A DNA stretch of 40,122 nucleotides, from positions 1 to 40,122 of the forward strand of contig CANJCQ010000037.1 in assembly GCA_947473355.1 (NCBI GenBank), in the 5' to 3' direction. The notes under the pieces were generated by a model. That model had not been told where the DNA came from and did not search any database. It worked only from the letters and a program-made list of their open reading frames with translations. Shown piece by piece: positions 7,667 to 15,279 of this stretch; position 1 is the stretch's first letter, and each line of letters starts with the position of its first letter. The DNA comes from Sphingomonadaceae bacterium. Its GTDB lineage: Bacteria > Pseudomonadota > Alphaproteobacteria > Sphingomonadales > Sphingomonadaceae. Both the position numbers and the translations under genes were made by a program.

Positions 7667-9297
7667 CGACGGTCCTCCAGCACCATGTCGGCGCATTTTT
7701 CTGCGACCATGATCACCGGTGCATTGGTGTTGGCCGAGGGCAGGTTTGGAAATATCGAGCAATCGGCGACGCGCAGACCTTCAATGCCGCGAACGCGTAG
7801 CCTTGGGTCGACCACGGAAGCAGCATCGCCGCCCATCCGGCAGGTCGAAGTGGCATGGACTCCGATGGTTGTGCAGGCGCGAAGTTGGGCATCCCATTCG
7901 GCATCGCTCTGCTCGGGGTCGGGTGGATAGGCCGTGCCGGTGATATGCCGGGACAGCGAGGGCGCAGCAAACAGCTGGTTGGCGAACTGAAGCCCGCGCC
8001 GCATTGATTCGAGATCGGAGGGGTGCTCATAGACGCGGAAGTGGATCACCGGCGGCGCGGCGGGATCGGCGCTGCGCAGCCGCACCTCGCCGCGGCTCTT
8101 GGGCTGCACGGTGTTGGCGGCGATGGTCACGCCGAAATGGCGGGTGGCATCTGGGATCGGCTCATCAGGCAGGAAATAGGGCCGCGTCGTCTGGTCGGTC
8201 CAGAACGGGAGCAGCTGCAGCTTGACGTCGGGATGCTCCATGTCGGGCGAAGTGCGGATATGGGCCTGGGCATGCACCGCCGGCGTAGTCAGCCAGCCGC
8301 GCCGGGCGAAGAGATACTTGAGGCCTTCGCTGGCGAGACGGAAGGGGTTGTTGCGGACATTGTAGGTCGGCACATCGACCAGTCGGCTGTTGGCTGCCGT
8401 TGGGTGCTCGTGCAGGTTCTGACCGACCTCAGCAGACTTGGCGACCAGCGCGATGCCATGTTCCTGAAGCTGCGCGCCCGGGCCGATGCCAGAGCGCATC
8501 AGGATCAGGGGCGAGGGCATGGTCCCGGCGCACAGGATCACTTCGGCATTGGCCCGCAGATCATGCACCGCGCCGTCTTTCGCATAGCGCACACCAACCG
8601 CGCGTTTACCTTCGAGCAGCACGCGGTCGACCATGGCTCCGGTCACAACGCGCAGATTGGGCCGACGCATGGCCGGTTTCAGAAAGGCCTCGGCGGCGCT
8701 GGCGCGCTGGCCGTTTCGCTGGGTGGCGTAGTTGATATAGACCCCGTCGATATCGCCGGAACAGTATTCCTCGAGCCTCTTGATGCCGTTGTCGGCGCAG
8801 GCCTGGATGAAATCATGGGTCAGCGGATGCACCGCACGCAGCCGCGACACGCCGAGTTCGCCGCCCTTGCCGTGCCATTGGGAGTCCGGCCCGTCAAAGT
8901 CTTCTGAGCGCTTGAAATAGGGCAGGACATCGTCCCACGACCAGCCGGTGCAGCCCAAGGCGGCCCACTGGTTGTAGTCATACTGAGTGCCACGGATATA
9001 GACCATGCCGTTGATCGCCGAGCCGCCGCCCAGCCCCTTGCCGGCGAACCACAGCAGCGAGCGATCATTGACGCTGGGATCGGGCTCAGACACGCGGAAC
9101 CAGTTTCGATCGGGCTGACCAACCACTGTGTGCATGCCGGCGGGAATTTTCACCCACATCGCCTCGTTGGTGCCTCCCGCTTCCAGCAGGACGACGCGAT
9201 TGCGCGGGTCGGCCGAGAGGCGGTTGGCCAGCACGCAGCCCGCGCTGCCCCCGCCGACGATGATGTAGTCGACCGCCTCGCCCGGGGTGCCGCTCAC
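7663..9297 (-). CDS. GMC-family FAD oxidoreductase (choline-dehydrogenase-like)
   Basis: This 544-residue flavoenzyme would oxidise an alcohol. The N-terminal ADP-binding motif is IIVGGGSAGCVLANRLS, followed by the acidic end of strand 2 (LLEAGG). The GMC signature GKGLGGGSAINGMVYIRG is at about residues 90-107. Near the C terminus, GVHATSTCRMGGD and LPSANTNAPVIMVAEKCADM hold the active-site His and the second polar residue. No signal peptide is visible, so it is cytoplasmic. The GTG start at 9297 overlaps the stop of the upstream amidohydrolase gene by 4 bp (GTGA). Context suggests a secondary alcohol intermediate as substrate; its identity is unknown. Confidence 0.9.
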   Translation of the reverse strand: MSGTPGEAVDYIIVGGGSAGCVLANRLSADPRNRVVLLEAGGTNEAMWVKIPAGMHTVVGQPDRNWFRVSEPDPSVNDRSLLWFAGKGLGGGSAINGMVYIRGTQYDYNQWAALGCTGWSWDDVLPYFKRSEDFDGPDSQWHGKGGELGVSRLRAVHPLTHDFIQACADNGIKRLEEYCSGDIDGVYINYATQRNGQRASAAEAFLKPAMRRPNLRVVTGAMVDRVLLEGKRAVGVRYAKDGAVHDLRANAEVILCAGTMPSPLILMRSGIGPGAQLQEHGIALVAKSAEVGQNLHEHPTAANSRLVDVPTYNVRNNPFRLASEGLKYLFARRGWLTTPAVHAQAHIRTSPDMEHPDVKLQLLPFWTDQTTRPYFLPDEPIPDATRHFGVTIAANTVQPKSRGEVRLRSADPAAPPVIHFRVYEHPSDLESMRRGLQFANQLFAAPSLSRHITGTAYPPDPEQSDAEWDAQLRACTTIGVHATSTCRMGGDAASVVDPRLRVRGIEGLRVADCSIFPNLPSANTNAPVIMVAEKCADMVLEDRR

Positions 9298-10553
9298 TTT
9301 TTCAGGCCCAGCCGTTCAAGCCCATAGGCATCGATTGCATTGCCGCGAAACAGCATGCGCCGCTCTTCGGCATTGAGCCTCGCCGTGTCGGCCAACTTGT
9401 TGGTGACTTCGACCACGTTCGGGAAGGCGCAGGCCGAATGCGGATAGTCCACTTCCATCATGATCTGCCCCATGCCGATCAGGTCGCGGCACAGCAGCGC
9501 GGTGTCGTCATCGAAGATGCAGCCATAGACATGGCCCGGAATATAGCTGCTTGGCGGATTTGGCGTGCGAACGTAGCCGTGCCCTTCCTTGTCGCGGGCT
9601 TCCCAGACCTTGTCGGCGCGGCGGATGGCATAGGGCAGCCAGCCGATCTGGCCTTCGGAATAGGAAATCTTCAGATTTGGGTGGCGTTCGAAAGTTCCGG
9701 CCAGCACGAAATCCAGCGCCGAAGTCATCGAATCAATGAACATGATGATCGAGGTCATCATGTAGGGCGCATCGGGGGCGGTGGTCGGAATCTTGGGCGA
9801 GGAGCCGATGTGCATCGAGAGATTGGTGCGGGTCTCGTTGCAGGCTTCGAACAGCGGCTCCCATGCGCCGCTGTAGAGCGATGGCAGGCCGTGATCGTGC
9901 GGGGCTTCGAGGAACGAGGCAGCGATCATGCTTTTGGCAGAGCAGCGCCGCACTTCCTTCGCGCAGAGCATGGGGTCCCACAACGGCAGCAGGATCAGCG
10001 GGATCAGCCGGCCATAGCCATCGCCCGCGCACCATTCGTCGATCATCCAGTCGTTGTAGGCCTGGATGCAGGCCAGCCCCAGTTCCTTGTCCGGTTCCTT
10101 AAGATAGAGTTGGCCGGAAAAGCCCGAGACGACGTTGCAGAAGCACAGCGAGGCCTCGACCCGGTTGCTGCTCATGTCGGCGAGCCGCGCGCTCTGGATC
10201 CAGGCGCCGGGGTTGATCTCCTCGTAAGTCAGCGGGGTGTTCTTGATGTCCTTGTCGGCAAAGCCCACCGCGTGGTTGATCGGGGTCAGCATGCCGCCGC
10301 GCATCGGCTTGCCTTCGTAGATCCAGAAGTCGGCGATCCGGCCCTCGCTCGTGCCGATTTCCTTCAGGCCATCGCGTGCATCGGCGCCCAGCCACAGACG
10401 GTCGCGGCGAACCTGCGGTCCGCGCTCCTTGAATTTTTGCGGCAGGCGCGAGGTCCAAAGGTCGGGCGGCTCGGTGACATGGTCGTCGACCGAGATCAGC
10501 CAGGGATTTTCATTGCTGGCTGGGCTTGCGCCCGTGCCCGGCTCAGTGGCCAT
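9294..10553 (-). CDS. Amidohydrolase-2 family metal-dependent hydrolase
   Basis: This 419-residue protein of the ACMSD/amidohydrolase-2 group (PF04909) would hydrolyse or decarboxylate a ring-cleavage-type carboxylated substrate. It has the opening motif ISVDDHVTEPPDLW, typical of this subgroup, internal MHIGSSP (a metal-ligand His), SYSEGQIGWLPYAIRRAD, and the terminal MMEVDYPHSACAFPN with the conserved Asp-Tyr-Pro-His-Ser. ATG 10553 is chosen because GGAGAG lies 6-7 bases upstream. An in-frame ATG 21 bases earlier would put that site inside the gene. It is the first gene of the four-gene overlapping operon and is transcribed away from the sulfotransferase gene. Confidence 0.88.
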   Translation of the reverse strand: MATEPGTGASPASNENPWLISVDDHVTEPPDLWTSRLPQKFKERGPQVRRDRLWLGADARDGLKEIGTSEGRIADFWIYEGKPMRGGMLTPINHAVGFADKDIKNTPLTYEEINPGAWIQSARLADMSSNRVEASLCFCNVVSGFSGQLYLKEPDKELGLACIQAYNDWMIDEWCAGDGYGRLIPLILLPLWDPMLCAKEVRRCSAKSMIAASFLEAPHDHGLPSLYSGAWEPLFEACNETRTNLSMHIGSSPKIPTTAPDAPYMMTSIIMFIDSMTSALDFVLAGTFERHPNLKISYSEGQIGWLPYAIRRADKVWEARDKEGHGYVRTPNPPSSYIPGHVYGCIFDDDTALLCRDLIGMGQIMMEVDYPHSACAFPNVVEVTNKLADTARLNAEERRMLFRGNAIDAYGLERLGLKK

Positions 10554-10621
10554 TTCTGTCTCTCCATCTACCATTCTGTTTTTAGGTTTTGCCGAAGCGT
10601 GGCTCAGCCGACTCATCGGTT

Positions 10622-10641
10622 GTGGCATTGGATTATGCCAC
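10622..10641. promoter_or_regulatory. Operator-like palindrome GTGGCAT-N6-ATGCCAC
   Basis: A perfect 7-bp inverted repeat separated by 6 bases (GTGGCATTGGATTATGCCAC) lies in the 186-bp space between the divergent amidohydrolase operon and sulfotransferase gene. Its size and place fit a dimeric repressor or activator controlling both directions. No regulator gene is encoded nearby. Confidence 0.45.
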
Positions 10642-10677
10642 GAGCAATCGGCATTTTTCCGTGATCGCTGGAGTGGA

Positions 10678-10708
10678 TTGACTCGGCCATGGTGCGGTGT
10701 GTCATACT
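10678..10708 (+). promoter_or_regulatory. Possible sigma-70-type promoter for the sulfotransferase gene
   Basis: TTGACT (10678-10683) matches the -35 consensus at five of six bases. A weak -10 (CATACT, 10703-10708) follows after 19 bases, or TCATAC after 18. The start codon is at 10740. The palindrome at 10622-10641 lies just upstream. The spacing is a little long, so the call is tentative. Confidence 0.3.
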
Positions 10709-10739
10709 GGCGGCTACAAGCGCGATCGGGAGAAGCGGA

Positions 10740-11909
10740 ATGAAGGCACCGGACAGGTTTGATCGCAGCCATGACTATCTGCACGAAGTCGCTAGCAAGA
10801 TCAGCGGGCTGACGGACTTCGGCACGGGTTATGGCGAAGGGCTGGCGGTGCTGCTGGCCTCGATGGACCGCGATCCGTTGTTCACCCCGGCGGGCCGCGA
10901 ACTGGCCTGGGACGCAGTGGTTATGACCATGGTTTCGCGGGCCTTGGCCGAAGCGAACTGGAAGCAATACCCCGAGTGGCGCGAGAACAAGATCACCCGG
11001 CCGATCCTGATCACCGGCCTGCCGCGCACCGGCACCACTGCCCTGCACAAGCTGATGGGGGTCGATCCGCAATTCCAGGGAATCGAGAACTGGCTCACCG
11101 CCTCACCGATGCCGCGTCCCCCGCGCGAGACCTGGGCCGAAAATCCCGGCTTCCAGCGCGCCTTTCGCTGGCTGCACCAGCAGCACGCCGAATCGCCCGA
11201 TATCGCCATTGCGCATAATGTCGTGGCCGATGAACTCGACGAGCAACTGGAGTTGCAACGGCAGACCTTTGTCAGCAATCGCTGGGCCTGCACCTGGTAT
11301 GCGCCTGCCTATGACGCCTGGTGGCAGACGCAGGATGAGAAGCCGAGCTTTGATCGCGAACTGGCGCTGATGCAGCTGATCGGCTGCCATGATCAAAAGC
11401 GGCAATGGCTGCTCAAGAACCCGGGCAGCATCTGCATGCTGGGATATTGGCTGGAGGCCGTGCCCGATGTCTGCGTGATCCAGACGCACCGCGATCCGGT
11501 CAAGGCGATTGCCTCGATTTCGAGCACACTGCAGCATATTCACGCCTCGTTCGAAGGGCCCGATGCCGAGCGCAGCCGGCGCTTGCGGGGCCCGCGCGAG
11601 CTGGAGAAATGGCGGGTCATGCTGGAACAGGGCGCGCCGCATCGCGCTGCACACGAGGATCGGTTCTTCGATGTCCATCATGCGGATTTCCACGCCGATC
11701 CGCTTGGCACAATCGGCCGGATCTATGACCGCTTCGGACTGCACCTCAGCGCCGAAGCGGAAGTGCGGATGGCCGCGCGGATTGCCGACAACCCGGAAGG
11801 GCATGGCCTGCACCGCTATGATCTGGACAGCTTTGGCCTGTCACGCGACGCGATTCTCGGGCGCTTCCAACCCTATATCGACCAGTTTGGCATTGCAGTA
11901 GGTGACTGA
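10740..11909 (+). CDS. Sulfotransferase-family protein (PAPS-binding)
   Basis: This 389-residue soluble protein has the PAPS 5'-phosphosulfate loop RPILITGLPRTGTTALHKLM (residues about 88-107) and a 3'-phosphate motif region VCVIQTHRDPVKAIASISS. These are hallmarks of the sulfotransferase_3 group, which transfers sulfate from PAPS to alcohols or amines. Bacterial members of this group often accompany steroid and lipid catabolic genes, and the acceptor here is unknown. ATG 10740 has GGGAGAAGCGGA just upstream. The gene is divergent from the amidohydrolase operon, with an operator-like palindrome between them. Confidence 0.85.
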   Translation: MKAPDRFDRSHDYLHEVASKISGLTDFGTGYGEGLAVLLASMDRDPLFTPAGRELAWDAVVMTMVSRALAEANWKQYPEWRENKITRPILITGLPRTGTTALHKLMGVDPQFQGIENWLTASPMPRPPRETWAENPGFQRAFRWLHQQHAESPDIAIAHNVVADELDEQLELQRQTFVSNRWACTWYAPAYDAWWQTQDEKPSFDRELALMQLIGCHDQKRQWLLKNPGSICMLGYWLEAVPDVCVIQTHRDPVKAIASISSTLQHIHASFEGPDAERSRRLRGPRELEKWRVMLEQGAPHRAAHEDRFFDVHHADFHADPLGTIGRIYDRFGLHLSAEAEVRMAARIADNPEGHGLHRYDLDSFGLSRDAILGRFQPYIDQFGIAVGD

Positions 11910-11924
11910 GGCACCGCGGGCGAT

Positions 11925-12629
11925 TCAGCCGGGCCTGGGAAATTCGTCGAACAGCGCTTCGGCCAGCTTGTCGGCGACCATCTGGGACGTCCAGTGGGCG
12001 TCGCCCTCGCGGGTCGCCATGTCAGCGCGTCCTTCCCACAGCACTTCGCCGCTAGCCTTGTCGCGAATGCGGGCTTCGAGCCGGGTCGAGACCAGCGGTG
12101 GCAGCGGTTTGGTCAGATCGACATTGAGTGCCAGGCCATAGGCCGTGCCGCGAGTTCCCACTTCCACTGCGGCCTCACCGCTGACCGGATTGCGGCGGCG
12201 TTCGGCGGGTTCGATTTGGGTTCGGGTGACGTGCAGCTCGGCGATCTGCCCGGCCTGCGGATCGGGCCGCGTGGTATCGTAACCGGCATGGACCAACTGG
12301 TCGATCACGGCGGCCTCGAAGGGCGCGCGTTCGCTGGTTCCAGTGAACTCGTCGCCGGCGGAATTCGAGGAGACGGCGATGGGTCCATGGCCGAGCTCGG
12401 CAGCCTTGCCCTCGGCGACGAAGCGGCTGACCTCGACTCGACCTTCACCTCGACGGTTGCGCGCTTCGAGCGAGGCGGCGGCTGAGCGGTTCTGGTAAGC
12501 GCCGGGCCAGTCATTACCGCCCATTGGGCCGCCCCAGCGACCGGGACGGGCCAGCGCGGCGCTGCTGGCGGTGAGGCAGAGGGCTGTGGCAGTTGCAATC
12601 ACGATGGAGGGACGGGGCTGCTGCGTCAT
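11925..12629 (-). CDS. Secreted protein of unknown function (DUF4136-like layout)
   Basis: This 234-residue protein has a clear signal peptide (residues about 8-27, ending near SSAALARPG), so it is exported to the periplasm or outer membrane. The mature part has a glycine/arginine/proline-rich linker and then a compact domain (AAVIDQLVHAGYDTTRPDPQAGQIAELHVTR, and LEARIRDKASGEVLWEGRAD). That pattern, assembling variable lipoprotein-like features with a C-terminal degradation-type helix (ADKLAEALFDEFP), resembles DUF4136 proteins, though I cannot confirm family membership. ATG 12629 is chosen; a GTG at 12644 is the alternative. It lies 89 bp downstream of the Anbu gene and may be co-transcribed with it. 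Confidence 0.65.
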   Translation of the reverse strand: MTQQPRPSIVIATATALCLTASSAALARPGRWGGPMGGNDWPGAYQNRSAAASLEARNRRGEGRVEVSRFVAEGKAAELGHGPIAVSSNSAGDEFTGTSERAPFEAAVIDQLVHAGYDTTRPDPQAGQIAELHVTRTQIEPAERRRNPVSGEAAVEVGTRGTAYGLALNVDLTKPLPPLVSTRLEARIRDKASGEVLWEGRADMATREGDAHWTSQMVADKLAEALFDEFPRPG

Positions 12630-12718
12630 GGATCGTCTGCTCACTTTCCTGCGTTACCCGAAGGGCGGCATGAGCTTTGAATGATTGATCGCGGATGAAT
12701 GGCGATTGCCGCGCCCCG

Positions 12719-13459
12719 TCACCCCTCGAAACTGTAGTCCGGCAGTGACACAAAGGCCTTCTTCAGCGCCTCACCCCAGCTCGATGAAATCGCGCGGAAA
12801 TAGGGATCGTCGGCGGTAATCCGTTTTTCGAAATGCGGCGTGAAGGCATCGCGCTCGATAACCAGCAGGTCGAGCGGCATGCCAACCGAGAGATTGGCTT
12901 TCAGCGTCGAATCGAAGCTGACCATCAGCAGCTTTACGGCATCCTCGAAGCGCATCGTGCGGTCATAGCCGCGCAGGATGATCGGGCGGCCGTATTTGGT
13001 CTCGCCGATCTGGAAGAACGGCGTGTCGAAGCTCGCCTCGATGAAATTGCCTTCGGGATAGATCAGGAACAGCCGCGGCTCCATGCCCGTGATCTGCCCG
13101 GCGACGATCATCGAGGCCGTGAACTTGCCAGCGCTTTGCTCGCCGCTTTCTGCATTTTGCGCTTCGATCGTGTCGTTGAGCAGCTTGCCGACCAAGGTCG
13201 CCACCTGGAACATGGTCGGCGCCTCGAGCAGCGAATTGTGGCGTTCGGCCGGGGCCTTGCCCCGTTCTTCCAGCTGGCTGACCACCGCCTGGGTGGTGGC
13301 AAGGTTGCCCGAGCACATCAGCGCGATCATCCGCTCGCCGGGTTCTTCCCAGTGATACATCTTGCGGAAGGTCGAGATGTTGTCGACGCCCGAATTGGTG
13401 CGGGTGTCGCTCATCAGGACAAGGCCGCTATCGAGCAGCATGCCAACGCAATAGGTCAC
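12719..13459 (-). CDS. Anbu-type proteasome-like peptidase
   Basis: This 246-residue protein starts MTYCVGMLLDSGLVLMSDTR. After Met removal Thr would be the N-terminal nucleophile. Asp at mature position 17 (SDTRTN) and Lys at mature position 32 (FRKMY) match the Thr1/Asp17/Lys33 triad of proteasome beta subunits. The length and the N-terminal sequence fit Anbu (ancestral beta subunit), which assembles into helical or ring-like particles in the cytoplasm. The start is fixed by the need for Thr at position 2. The neighbouring transglutaminase, alpha-E and ATP-grasp genes are the classical Anbu companions, thought to make and process a peptide-like product. The substrate is not known. Confidence 0.9.
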   Translation of the reverse strand: MTYCVGMLLDSGLVLMSDTRTNSGVDNISTFRKMYHWEEPGERMIALMCSGNLATTQAVVSQLEERGKAPAERHNSLLEAPTMFQVATLVGKLLNDTIEAQNAESGEQSAGKFTASMIVAGQITGMEPRLFLIYPEGNFIEASFDTPFFQIGETKYGRPIILRGYDRTMRFEDAVKLLMVSFDSTLKANLSVGMPLDLLVIERDAFTPHFEKRITADDPYFRAISSSWGEALKKAFVSLPDYSFEG

Positions 13460-13485
13460 GCAAAAATCCCCTCAAGCCTTCCGGG

Positions 13486-14301
13486 CTACTGCTCTACCAA
13501 TTGCTGCTCGACCGCAAGGCTCACCGCCAGCGCGCTGTCGCCATCGCCATAACTTATCCCCGTCACCGGCGCTGCTTCGCGATAGTCGCAGCCAGTCGCG
13601 ACGCGGACATAGCGGGCATCGGCGCTGATCCCGTTCGAAACGTCAAATGCGACCCAGCCGAGCCCTGCAACATGGGCCTCGGCCCAGCCGTGCCCGGCTT
13701 CCTGGTCGATCCGGTCATTCATCATCAGATAGCCGCTGACATAGCGCGCCGGTATCCCCAGCATGCGCGCCGCGCCGATAAAGATGTGAGCGTGATCCTG
13801 GCAGACGCCGCGGCCTTCGGCCATGGCGGCCTCGGCTGTGGTTTTGGCATCGGTATGCCCGATCTCGTAGTGCACTGCCGCAAGGACATCGCGCGAGAGT
13901 GCGTGGAGCAGCGGCAGCGGGCCTTCGCTGTCCGGCGCCAGTCTGGCGACAAGCGCGCGCATTTTTGCACCCGGCTGGGTAAGCGCCGTCTGGCCGAGGA
14001 AGTGCCATAGCGGCATATGCCCGGTGTGCGGTCCGACAATGCCGGCGTTGTCGGAAGTCGTGACCCGCCCGGTGCAGGTGATCGTCAGTTGCTGCGTGCC
14101 TGGCTCTATCGAGATCAGCGCGGTCTGGTTCTTGTGCTGGTCTTCATATTCAGCTACGCACTTCGCGCCGGTGAGATCCATCTTCCAGTCAGTGACCTGC
14201 TGACCATGGGATGTTTTCGGGCGCAGCCGCAGACGCTGCAATCCGTGCGAAGCGGGCTGGCTGAAACTGTAGGTGGTGATGTGGCGAATGGCGAGCTGCA
14301 T
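13486..14301 (-). CDS. Transglutaminase-like cysteine peptidase of the Anbu cluster
   Basis: This 271-residue protein has an N-terminal beta domain (LAIRHITTYSFSQPASHGLQRLRLRP) typical of bacterial transglutaminase N domains. The papain-like core has catalytic C167 in GRGVCQDHAH, H204 in GHGWAEAHV and D220 in WVAFDVSNG. No signal peptide is visible, so it is probably cytoplasmic. It likely hydrolyses or ligates isopeptide-type bonds in the product of the linked ATP-grasp enzyme. Its ATG overlaps the stop of the alpha-E gene by one base (14301), and it is followed after 26 bp by the Anbu gene. Confidence 0.92.
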   Translation of the reverse strand: MQLAIRHITTYSFSQPASHGLQRLRLRPKTSHGQQVTDWKMDLTGAKCVAEYEDQHKNQTALISIEPGTQQLTITCTGRVTTSDNAGIVGPHTGHMPLWHFLGQTALTQPGAKMRALVARLAPDSEGPLPLLHALSRDVLAAVHYEIGHTDAKTTAEAAMAEGRGVCQDHAHIFIGAARMLGIPARYVSGYLMMNDRIDQEAGHGWAEAHVAGLGWVAFDVSNGISADARYVRVATGCDYREAAPVTGISYGDGDSALAVSLAVEQQLVEQ

Positions 14302-15245
14302 CAGGCTATGAACCTGTAATCGGCGGCGATCTCGATGGCGATTTCGTTGATCTCGGCAATGATCGCGGTGATTGTCTCGTGCAGGCCGAATTCGAAGATC
14401 TGTGCGGTGGAGGTCTGGTGGAGCCGCGAGACCGTATCGCGCAGCCTTTCATGTGCCGGGGTTTCGTGGCCATACTGGCGGGCAAGGCTTGCCATATTGC
14501 TGCGCAGCTTCTCGAAGCAGAAGGCCAGGCTTCGCGGGAAACGGCCGTCGAGGATGAGAAATTCGGCAATGCCGCGTGCGTCCATGTTGCCGGAGTTGAG
14601 CCAGCGATAGGCCCGCTCACCCGCGACCGAACGCAGCACCGTTTCCCACTGGGTGTTGTCCAGGGTCGAGCCGACCCAGCTGATCGAAGGCAGCAGCACG
14701 TGGTATTTGACATCGAGAATACGCGCGGTGTTGTCGGCGCGTTCGATGAAGGTGCCGATGCGGGCAAAATTGTAGATCTCGTTGCGCAGCATGGTGCCTT
14801 CCACAGCCCCACGCACCAGCGTTGACTGCCGCCGGATGGTGGAAAGAACTTCGCCGAGATTGCCTGCCTTGACTGGACGCGCGAGCTGATCATGCAGCAC
14901 CATCCAGCTCTCGTTGGTTGCCTCCCATACCTCGCGGGTCAGCGCGGTGCGCACTGATCGGGCATTGCTTCGCGCAATCTCGAACATGGCGCGCACGCTG
15001 CCGGGATTGTCGCGGTCACCAAGGATATAGTTGGTAACGGTGGGGCCGTTGAACTCGCTATGATTGCGCGAATAGGCAGCCGCTTGGCCCATGGTAACCA
15101 GCACCGAGCGCCATTCGTCGCGTGCCGCTCCCTGTCCGCGGGTCAGCGCCAGCCGGAAGCCTGCGTCGAGCAATCTGGCGGTATTTTCCGCCCGCTCGAG
15201 GTAACGCATCATCCAGTAGATGCCGTTGGCGCTCCGGCCTAGCAT
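14301..15245 (-). CDS. Alpha-E domain protein
   Basis: This 314-residue, almost wholly helical protein begins MLGRSANGIYWMMRYLERAENTARLLD, the diagnostic N-terminal motif of the alpha-E (DUF403) family. Later are RADNTARILDVKYHVLLP and LRDTVSRLHQTS, also typical. The biochemical role is not established. It is always linked to circularly permuted ATP-grasp ligases, sometimes fused to them, and is thought to assist their peptide-bond chemistry. ATG 15245 has GGAGGG 7 bases upstream. It sits 34 bp after the ATP-grasp gene and overlaps the transglutaminase start by one base. Confidence 0.92.
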   Translation of the reverse strand: MLGRSANGIYWMMRYLERAENTARLLDAGFRLALTRGQGAARDEWRSVLVTMGQAAAYSRNHSEFNGPTVTNYILGDRDNPGSVRAMFEIARSNARSVRTALTREVWEATNESWMVLHDQLARPVKAGNLGEVLSTIRRQSTLVRGAVEGTMLRNEIYNFARIGTFIERADNTARILDVKYHVLLPSISWVGSTLDNTQWETVLRSVAGERAYRWLNSGNMDARGIAEFLILDGRFPRSLAFCFEKLRSNMASLARQYGHETPAHERLRDTVSRLHQTSTAQIFEFGLHETITAIIAEINEIAIEIAADYRFIA

Positions 15246-15279
15246 AGCCGCCCTCCGGGGCATGGAAAGGCCCCGCGCA

